Part shown: piece by piece, positions 1-5,019 of the stretch
Layout of the letters: each line of letters begins with the position of its first letter
Position numbering within the stretch: position 1 is the stretch's first letter
Origin: Roseimaritima sp.
Lineage (GTDB): Bacteria; Planctomycetota; Planctomycetia; Pirellulales; Pirellulaceae
NCBI GenBank assembly: GCA_007124075.1
Contig: SLFV01000545.1
Location: 1 to 5,019 of the forward strand
Direction of reading: 5' to 3'
DNA length: 5,019 nucleotides
Program-made: the position numbers and the translations under genes
The notes under the pieces: model-generated
What the model was told of the DNA's origin: nothing
The model's input: the letters and a program-made list of their open reading frames with translations, nothing else
The model's database searches: none

Positions 1-1918
1 CCAAACAACGGCCAACCCTGCTTGGTGGCATGCTCCTGCCGAACCGTCGCATGCAGCGGAGGTTTACCGTTTCAGCGTCGCACCTTGGCATTGGCTGGAC
101 CTGCTGCTACCGGGTGCCACAGGTTCGCTGTACCCACAGTACCGACGTTGGACGGTGCTGGTTGCCGATGATAGCCGGATCTGGAGCGTCTCCGTCTACT
201 GCGGGCTGATCCCGCTGCTAATGGCCTTTGCTCACTGGGTGCGCCGTTTACGCCAGCCGGGCACGATGCTGGTCCGGCTTCGAAGTCTTGACCTGTGGGA
301 TCTGTTGGCACCGATCGGGCTGGTGCTAGCCATGGGGCGTTATGGCCTGGTGTGGGCCGTGCAATGGTTTCTCCCTGGCGATCCAGAGGATCCATCGATG
401 TTGGATCGACTTCATCCTGCTATCTTCACTCCCTACTGGTTTCTTGTCACGTTGGTTCCGGGCTATGGTTCGTTCCGTTATCCCGCCAAATGGCTGCCAG
501 TGGTCTGCTTAGGGGTCGCAATCGGGACGGGGCGGTTGTTGCCGTTGGCGTTGCGACGCAGTCGGCTCTTTGCCAAGCTTCTGTCCGCAGCGGCTTTCGG
601 TTGCTGGATTCTGGCGGGGGTTTTATCGCTGTCCATGGTCCAACATTGGTTGCTGGGCCGTTTTCCGGAGCTTACGGTTGCGGATCCCTATTGGGGCCCG
701 CTGCAGTTGGTCCAATCGCTGGAAAACCTGCAAAAATCGGCGACCCATGTGGCGATCGTCCTGACGGCTGTAGCTTTTCTGTTTTGTAAAAAACAACGTT
801 TTGCGCAACAATCTGCCAATCACCACCGGCGCGGCCTGCAGGCAGGGCCAAGCCGCAGGAACGTTGCTTGGTTTCCGATGTTACTGACGCTGATTGTGAT
901 GCTGGACCTGCTGGTGGCGAATGTCTCCCAAGTGGCAACGATCAGCACCCTTCAACAGAACACCTGGGGCGCCTTGTATCGTTCCGTCAATCCCATCTTG
1001 CCAGCCAATGCGTCCTTGCTGCGTACCGGCGAACGGGCACCTCGGATTTGGCAGCATGTTTCCAGCCCCTACCGCTTAGAAGAGGTCGCGGCCAGCGAAC
1101 GATTTACGCTGCAGGGACGCTGGCACCTCAGTGAATCAGTGCGAGTATTCAACAGCAGCAGTTCACTGCCACCACAACGATATCAGGCGTTTGTGCGTGC
1201 AGCCGCCGCATGGCAGCAGCGGGTTGCCCCACCGGCTGCGGCGACAGTCCGTTATCCCTACGCTCAGCCTTTGGGGATCAACACCCTTTGGCATACCCCT
1301 GGCACAGCAATTCGCGCACGGTTAGCCAATGGTGCCCCAGCCCGCTTGGCTGGTGTGGATGGTTTCGCTTTCGCTGACGACACGCCTGAGGCGGTTGATC
1401 GCTTGCCCGATCGCTTGTCGTGGCACCACCACTGGAACAGGATTCCCCCAACGTCGGCAGTGACCGCAGACGACTGGTTGCGCCGTTTCCAAGCTTGGTC
1501 GCATCCCGGAGCCACTCCACTGGTGGAAACCTGCCAAACCGCTCGCGCTATCCCCGCGTCTGCCATGGAACGCGGCTTTTCTGCCTTGCCAAAAGTTACG
1601 ATGACCACGCTTTCAAGGGGCACGGATGAATGCCGCTATCGGATCACCAGCGATCGTGCAGGATTGCTGCGGCGCGCGACCTTGCAAGATGGACATTGGC
1701 ACTGCCACTACCGATCGGCGGGAGCGAGTGTTTCGCAAGCGTGGAACGCGACGGACGTGCATCGTGTCGACTACCTATGTCAAGGCGTCTACTTGCCTGC
1801 GGGCGACTGGGAGGTCCATTTCGAATATCGACCGTGGTTTTTGTGGCCAAGTCGCTTCGTGGCGATCGCGACGGTACTAGGCTGCATCGTCGTCCTGGTC
1901 AGGTCGCTTACGCGATGA
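1..1918 (+). CDS. YfhO-like multi-pass membrane protein, 5'-truncated by window edge
   Basis: The reading frame is open from the first full codon at base 2 to the TGA at 1916-1918. A GTG at 155 is not a likely start, because upstream codons already read as protein (Pro-Trp-His-Trp-Leu-Asp, then Tyr-Arg-Arg-Trp just before it). Visible length is 638 residues, numbered here from base 2. Hydrophobic segments lie near residues 63-79, 100-123, 142-155, 164-182, 189-211, 247-262 and 289-308. A basic loop (about 263-288) is probably cytoplasmic. A long, mostly soluble and probably extracytoplasmic region (about 310-612) is followed by a last membrane helix (616-634). FRYPAKWL (158-165) and the C-terminal YLPAG (597-601) with a Tyr-Arg-Pro ending before the last helix resemble YfhO-family proteins, which are GT-C-like membrane proteins linked to cell-surface glycan or teichoic-acid modification in Firmicutes. 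In planctomycetes such proteins have no assigned substrate. Family assignment is from remembered motifs only. A different GT-C-like membrane protein is the main alternative. Confidence 0.7.
   Translation, partial: QTTANPAWWHAPAEPSHAAEVYRFSVAPWHWLDLLLPGATGSLYPQYRRWTVLVADDSRIWSVSVYCGLIPLLMAFAHWVRRLRQPGTMLVRLRSLDLWDLLAPIGLVLAMGRYGLVWAVQWFLPGDPEDPSMLDRLHPAIFTPYWFLVTLVPGYGSFRYPAKWLPVVCLGVAIGTGRLLPLALRRSRLFAKLLSAAAFGCWILAGVLSLSMVQHWLLGRFPELTVADPYWGPLQLVQSLENLQKSATHVAIVLTAVAFLFCKKQRFAQQSANHHRRGLQAGPSRRNVAWFPMLLTLIVMLDLLVANVSQVATISTLQQNTWGALYRSVNPILPANASLLRTGERAPRIWQHVSSPYRLEEVAASERFTLQGRWHLSESVRVFNSSSSLPPQRYQAFVRAAAAWQQRVAPPAAATVRYPYAQPLGINTLWHTPGTAIRARLANGAPARLAGVDGFAFADDTPEAVDRLPDRLSWHHHWNRIPPTSAVTADDWLRRFQAWSHPGATPLVETCQTARAIPASAMERGFSALPKVTMTTLSRGTDECRYRITSDRAGLLRRATLQDGHWHCHYRSAGASVSQAWNATDVHRVDYLCQGVYLPAGDWEVHFEYRPWFLWPSRFVAIATVLGCIVVLVRSLTR
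1908..1918. other. 11-base tail-to-tail overlap of two convergent genes
   Basis: The TAA of the DUF1501 gene (1908-1910, - strand) lies inside the last codons of the + strand membrane-protein gene, whose TGA is at 1916-1918. Both stops can be read directly. The overlap leaves no intergenic space, and no GC stem followed by a T run is visible on either strand within about 50 bases, so transcripts from both sides probably run into the opposing gene before ending. Confidence 0.9.
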
Positions 1919-3302
1919 TGTCGTGAACCACGTCGCCTTCCACATCGGTAAGTCGAAAATCACGGCCCCCGTATCGATAGGTCAATCGTTCGTGGTCTAA
2001 ACCCAGCAGATGCAAGATTGTCGCGTGTAGGTCATGCACATGGACTTTGTCGTTTGCAGCGTAGTAGCCAAAATCGTCCGATTCGCCGTGCGCATGCCCC
2101 CCCTTCACACCGCCACCGGCCATCCACCAAGTAAACGCATGCGGATTATGATCGCGGCCATCCTTGCCCTGTGCGGTTGGCGTGCGGCCAAATTCGCCAC
2201 CCCAAATCACCAACGTTTCATCCAACAAGCCACGTTGTTTCAAGTCGCGTAACAAGCCCGCAATCGGCCGGTCGACTTCCGCCGCCAACTTCTGGTGCTG
2301 TTTCCGCAGGTCGGAGTGTTGATCCCAGTATGAATGACAGACCTGGACGAATCGAACGCCTGCGGCGGACATACGTCGCGCCACCAAGCACTGGCGACCG
2401 TAGTTGTCGGTTGGCTCCTGATCGATTCCGTATAACTTTAACGTCGCTGCGGTTTCGCCGGACAGGTCCAGCAATTCGGGCGCAGAGGCTTGCATTCGAA
2501 ACGCCAACTCAAACGATTCGATTCGAGCGTCCAATTCGGTTTCCCAGGGAGCTTCACTTCGCCCGCGTTGGAAGCGGTCCAAATCGCTGACCAGGTCCAA
2601 CTGGGCTCGCTGAACTTTTGCTGGGACCGACGGGTTGGTCAAGTTGGCAATCGACGCCTGTTTCATGGAACTGCGACTGGTGCCAATCCGCGTTGCCTGA
2701 TGGACCGGCGGCAAAAACGCTGAACCAAAATTCCGTACACCGCCGTGCCCCAAGGACGGATTGATGGTGATGAAGCTGGGAAGGTCCTCGTTTTCCGACC
2801 CTAACCCGTAGCTGATCCACGACCCCATGCTAGGGCGCACAAACGTATCCGACCCGGTATGGATTTTCAGCAACGCGCCTCCGTGCGCTTCATTGGACCC
2901 ATGCAGTGATTTGACAAAAGTGATATCGTCCACGCAACGGCCCACGTGCGGGAACAAATCGCTGACCCACGCCCCACATTGCCCAAACTGGCGAAATGGC
3001 CAGGGACTTCGCAACAGGTTCCCGGTCTGGGCAAACTGGATCCGAGGTTTTTCCAGCGGAAACGGCTGGCCATCCAAGCGTATCAATTCGGGTTTGTAGT
3101 CGAATGTGTCCACATGACTGGGACCGCCATGCATGAACAGAAAAATCACCCGCTTGGCCTTCGGGGCAAAGTGCGTCCTGCCCGACGTTTCCGCATGCGG
3201 ATCCCGTGGGGAACCGTGGGCGGTTCGCGCCAGCAGGTCGCATAACGCCAAAGAACCGAATCCGACAGCCGAAGATTGTAGTAACTTTCGACGCGTAACC
3301 AT
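1908..3302 (-). CDS. DUF1501 domain protein with Tat-type signal (alkaline-phosphatase/sulfatase-like fold)
   Basis: This is a complete gene of 464 residues, within the usual DUF1501 size, from ATG (3300-3302) to TAA (1908-1910). The start is supported by an AGGAA sequence 9 bases upstream and by a twin-arginine motif directly after the start (TRRKLLQ, residues 3-9), followed by a hydrophobic stretch (11-25); cleavage near AHG (28-30) is possible. Family hallmarks appear in order: HGGPSHVDTFD (58-68), the SLHGSNEAHGG region (132-142), PSMGSW (157-162), YGRQCLVARRM (301-311), WGGEFGRTP (367-375), GRDHNPHAF (382-390), and HDLHATILHLLGLD (423-436), which resembles the late D-x-x-P/A-T-I/L-L motif of sulfatases. 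DUF1501 proteins belong to the alkaline-phosphatase/sulfatase-like group; conserved His and Asp residues here could bind metal, but no substrate is established. The protein is probably exported folded to the periplasm. It is the downstream gene of an operon with the PSD1 gene. The family call is very secure; the function is not known. Confidence 0.95.
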   Translation of the reverse strand: MVTRRKLLQSSAVGFGSLALCDLLARTAHGSPRDPHAETSGRTHFAPKAKRVIFLFMHGGPSHVDTFDYKPELIRLDGQPFPLEKPRIQFAQTGNLLRSPWPFRQFGQCGAWVSDLFPHVGRCVDDITFVKSLHGSNEAHGGALLKIHTGSDTFVRPSMGSWISYGLGSENEDLPSFITINPSLGHGGVRNFGSAFLPPVHQATRIGTSRSSMKQASIANLTNPSVPAKVQRAQLDLVSDLDRFQRGRSEAPWETELDARIESFELAFRMQASAPELLDLSGETAATLKLYGIDQEPTDNYGRQCLVARRMSAAGVRFVQVCHSYWDQHSDLRKQHQKLAAEVDRPIAGLLRDLKQRGLLDETLVIWGGEFGRTPTAQGKDGRDHNPHAFTWWMAGGGVKGGHAHGESDDFGYYAANDKVHVHDLHATILHLLGLDHERLTYRYGGRDFRLTDVEGDVVHDIIA

Positions 3303-3311
3303 GTGCGATTA

Positions 3312-3316
3312 TTCCT
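3312..3316 (-). promoter_or_regulatory. Ribosome binding site of the DUF1501 gene, overlapping the upstream stop codon
   Basis: On the - strand the junction reads TAGGAATAATCGCACATG. The AGGAA core lies 9 bases before the ATG and shares its AG with the TAG stop of the PSD1 gene. This spacing suits a Shine-Dalgarno site and supports both the chosen DUF1501 start and coupled translation. The sequence and spacing are seen directly; coupling is inferred. Planctomycete genes do not always use strong Shine-Dalgarno sites, so the match could be partly fortuitous. Confidence 0.55.
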
Positions 3317-5019
3317 ATGGTATGTACAGAAAGTCATTCGTAGCCAACAGCGCCCGACAGAGGGCCTGCCACGCCGCCTGATCCAGGTCAGGGGCCTCAC
3401 CTTTCTGGGACGCTGGTGAACCAAGGTCGTGCAAAAACGCGTGGGTTCGGCGAAACTGTTGATCATCGGGTTGAATGCCCAGCAGATTCTCAAAGAGGGC
3501 GGTAATACGAGCCTGGGGATCGGGAAATTCGCGGGCCGCCTGCTCCGCAAGTCGCTCCGAAGATTTCAACACCAACGGACTGTTCAGCAAGAACAACGCC
3601 TGATGGGGCACCAACGTCGTGGGACGCTGTTCGATATGGTTGGCGGTTTCCACATAATCGAAGGTCGAAAACATCTCGTACAAACCAGCACGGTTGATCG
3701 TCAGGTAGACCGCACGTCGATGGCTGTCGGCCCCCTGTCCCGGCCCCCCCATCCGCAGATCCAGTTCGCCTCCCGCAGCTAACACCGAATCCCGCACCGC
3801 TTCGGCTTCCAAGCGTCTGCGATCACGCCGCCACCAGAGCCGATTCTCCGGGTCGCGCTGAACGTATTTCAAAGTATCCGGATGATCCGGCACGCTGGCC
3901 ATCTGGTATGTCGACGACCGCATGATCATCCGGTGCATCTGCTTGATCGACCAACCTTGCTGGAACCACTGCTGCGCCAAAAAATCCAGCAATTCGGGAT
4001 GCGTCGGTTCCTGTCCCATCAAGCCAAAATTGGACGGGCTACGCTGCAAGGCTTGACCGAAATGCCACATCCACAATCGGTTCGCCATCACTCGACTGGT
4101 TAACGGATTGTTGGGCGAAACCAACCAACGCGCCAGTTGTAAGCGTCCACTTTGATTTTCCGGAATCGTCTCCAATGGGTCGACATCGGCCAGGATCTGG
4201 GGTAACCCTCGCGCAACGGATTCTTTGCCCAACGCCAAATGATTGCCGCGAATATGGACCGGAACATCCGTGGGAGAATCCTCCTGGACTGCCATCACCG
4301 TGGCGTAAGCCGGCATTGCCTCCTCCAGCTTCTTCAGTTGCTCGCGCAATTCCGCATGCTTCTGCTGCAGGTCAGCATCCTGATCATTCTGTTTCACCTC
4401 CGCCGCAACGGCTTGTTCCTTCATCCGCAACGCGTCGATCCGAATTTGATGCTGTTGCCGCTGGCTCGATCGCTTTGCGTCCGGCAGGGGACGTTCCAAC
4501 CACTTCGAAACGAACGCTCGGTCCGCCATCGTTTTGGTGCTGACAAAGATACCCGCCAGCGCGTAGTAATCCTCTGCGGAAATCGGATCGAACTTGTGGT
4601 CGTGACAGCGAGCACAGGCGATCGTCAATCCCAGCATCGTGCGACTGACCGTATCAACCTGCTCGTCGACAATATCGATCAGCATTTTTTCCTTGTCTTG
4701 CTCTGCCAGCATCTTTGGACCGACAACTAACATCCCTGTCGCGGTCAGGCGTTCGCCGGCGCGGCGCTCATGATCGGGTCCCGTCGCCGTGTCCCCCGTC
4801 AACAGATCGCCCGCAAGCTGGTGCATCAAAAACTGATCCCACGGCAGATCACGATTCAGCATTTCGATGATCCAGTCACGATAACGCCAGGCAACGGGCA
4901 ATGCATGATTCTCGTCGGCGCCGTTGGTGTCCGCGTAGCGTACCAGATCCATCCAGTGACGGCCCCAACGTTCTCCGTACTGAGGACTGCTAAGCAGCGA
5001 ATCGATCAGCCGCTGAAAA
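3315..5019 (-). CDS. DUF1549/DUF1553 (PSD1) protein, 5'-truncated by window edge
   Basis: The frame is open from the right edge (first full codon 5016-5018) to TAG at 3315-3317, giving 567 visible residues, numbered here from that codon. The ATG at 4952 is internal: the upstream codons read SSPQYGERWGRHW (10-22), a core DUF1549 signature. DUF1549 continues with RYADTNG (27-33), AWRYRDW (43-49) and CARCHDHKFDPI (135-146), whose CxxCH could bind haem. A polar, Gln/Glu/Lys-rich, probably coiled-coil stretch follows (about 187-234). DUF1553 runs from about 287 to the end: GRLQLARWL (291-299), NPLTSRVMANRLW (304-316), HPELLDFLA (340-348), RSSTYQ (367-372), and TTLVPHQALFLLNSP near 467-481; it ends in ATNDFLYIP, typical of the family. 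The missing N-terminus would hold the rest of DUF1549, an export signal and, in many relatives, a cytochrome C-type domain (PSCyt1). The protein is probably extracytoplasmic; its activity is unestablished. It lies first in the operon with DUF1501. Confidence 0.95.
   Translation of the reverse strand, partial: FQRLIDSLLSSPQYGERWGRHWMDLVRYADTNGADENHALPVAWRYRDWIIEMLNRDLPWDQFLMHQLAGDLLTGDTATGPDHERRAGERLTATGMLVVGPKMLAEQDKEKMLIDIVDEQVDTVSRTMLGLTIACARCHDHKFDPISAEDYYALAGIFVSTKTMADRAFVSKWLERPLPDAKRSSQRQQHQIRIDALRMKEQAVAAEVKQNDQDADLQQKHAELREQLKKLEEAMPAYATVMAVQEDSPTDVPVHIRGNHLALGKESVARGLPQILADVDPLETIPENQSGRLQLARWLVSPNNPLTSRVMANRLWMWHFGQALQRSPSNFGLMGQEPTHPELLDFLAQQWFQQGWSIKQMHRMIMRSSTYQMASVPDHPDTLKYVQRDPENRLWWRRDRRRLEAEAVRDSVLAAGGELDLRMGGPGQGADSHRRAVYLTINRAGLYEMFSTFDYVETANHIEQRPTTLVPHQALFLLNSPLVLKSSERLAEQAAREFPDPQARITALFENLLGIQPDDQQFRRTHAFLHDLGSPASQKGEAPDLDQAAWQALCRALLATNDFLYIP

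Noticed and set aside
155..157. GTG as the start codon of the membrane-protein gene
   Set aside because: The same frame is open to the left edge and its upstream codons read as plausible protein in keeping with the family, including a Trp-rich segment and Tyr-Arg-Arg-Trp just before it. The true start lies outside the window.
295..789. Open frame of 164 codons on the + strand in another frame of the membrane-protein gene
   Set aside because: The translation is Gly/Ser-rich without coherent membrane segments, while the overlapping frame carries the motifs of a real protein.
1885..1920. Possible hairpin terminator for the + strand gene (CATCGTCG pairing with CGATGATG)
   Set aside because: The 8-pair stem includes a G-U pair, has a 20-base loop and is not followed by a T run; it lies wholly in coding sequence and looks like chance.
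2171..2590. Open frame of 139 codons on the + strand, antisense to the DUF1501 gene
   Set aside because: It lies entirely inside a gene with strong family motifs on the other strand, has a low-complexity Arg/Pro/Ser-rich translation and no recognisable domain.
3237..3242. LALC near residues 18-21 of the DUF1501 protein as a lipobox
   Set aside because: The residue before Cys is Leu, not Gly, Ala or Ser, so it is a poor lipobox. The twin-arginine motif and hydrophobic stretch fit an ordinary Tat signal better.
2467..3998. 14-base repeat TCCAGCAATTCGGG at 2467-2480 and 3985-3998
   Set aside because: Both copies encode Pro-Glu-Leu-Leu-Asp on the - strand within conserved protein segments; the match is explained by shared codons, not by a mobile or regulatory repeat.
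4239..4730. Open frame of 163 codons on the + strand, antisense to the PSD1 gene
   Set aside because: It is a shadow of the conserved DUF1549 region; its translation has no domain pattern, and no ribosome binding site stands out.
4950..4952. ATG as the start codon of the PSD1 gene
   Set aside because: The 22 upstream codons encode the conserved GERWGRHW part of DUF1549, so this Met is internal.

Overview
The window looks like the chromosome of a planctomycete, most likely of the Rhodopirellula/Pirellulaceae type. The main reason is a tandem pair made of a DUF1549/DUF1553 protein (the 'PSD1' family, often annotated with a planctomycete cytochrome C domain) followed by a DUF1501 protein. This pairing is a hallmark of planctomycetes and is usually present in many paralogous copies per genome. 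The moderately GC-rich coding style agrees with this. This is an inference from gene content, not from a marker gene.

Layout: three protein genes fill almost every base. From the left edge to 1918 on the + strand lies the C-terminal part of a large multi-pass membrane protein that resembles the YfhO family; its start is outside the window. On the - strand a two-gene operon reads from the right edge leftwards: the PSD1 gene (3315 to beyond 5019, start outside the window), then the DUF1501 gene (1908-3302). The two - strand genes are 12 bases apart, and the stop codon of the first is part of the probable ribosome binding site of the second, so they are very likely co-transcribed and perhaps translationally coupled. 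The DUF1501 gene converges on the membrane-protein gene and their 3' ends overlap by 11 bases.

How the genes may work together: DUF1501 (alkaline-phosphatase/sulfatase-like fold, Tat-type export signal) and PSD1 (CxxCH motif in DUF1549) are recurrent partners. They are expected to act outside the cytoplasm, but their biochemical role is not established. The YfhO-like protein points the other way and shows no sign of belonging to that operon.

No tRNA, rRNA, CRISPR array, insertion sequence, attachment site or clear intrinsic terminator was seen. No stretch of 300 bases or more lacks a gene. I found no convincing new system here. The most useful observations are the tight operon junction, the overlapping convergent ends, the CxxCH motif, the coiled-coil linker in the PSD1 protein, and the altered C-terminal motif in the YfhO-like protein.
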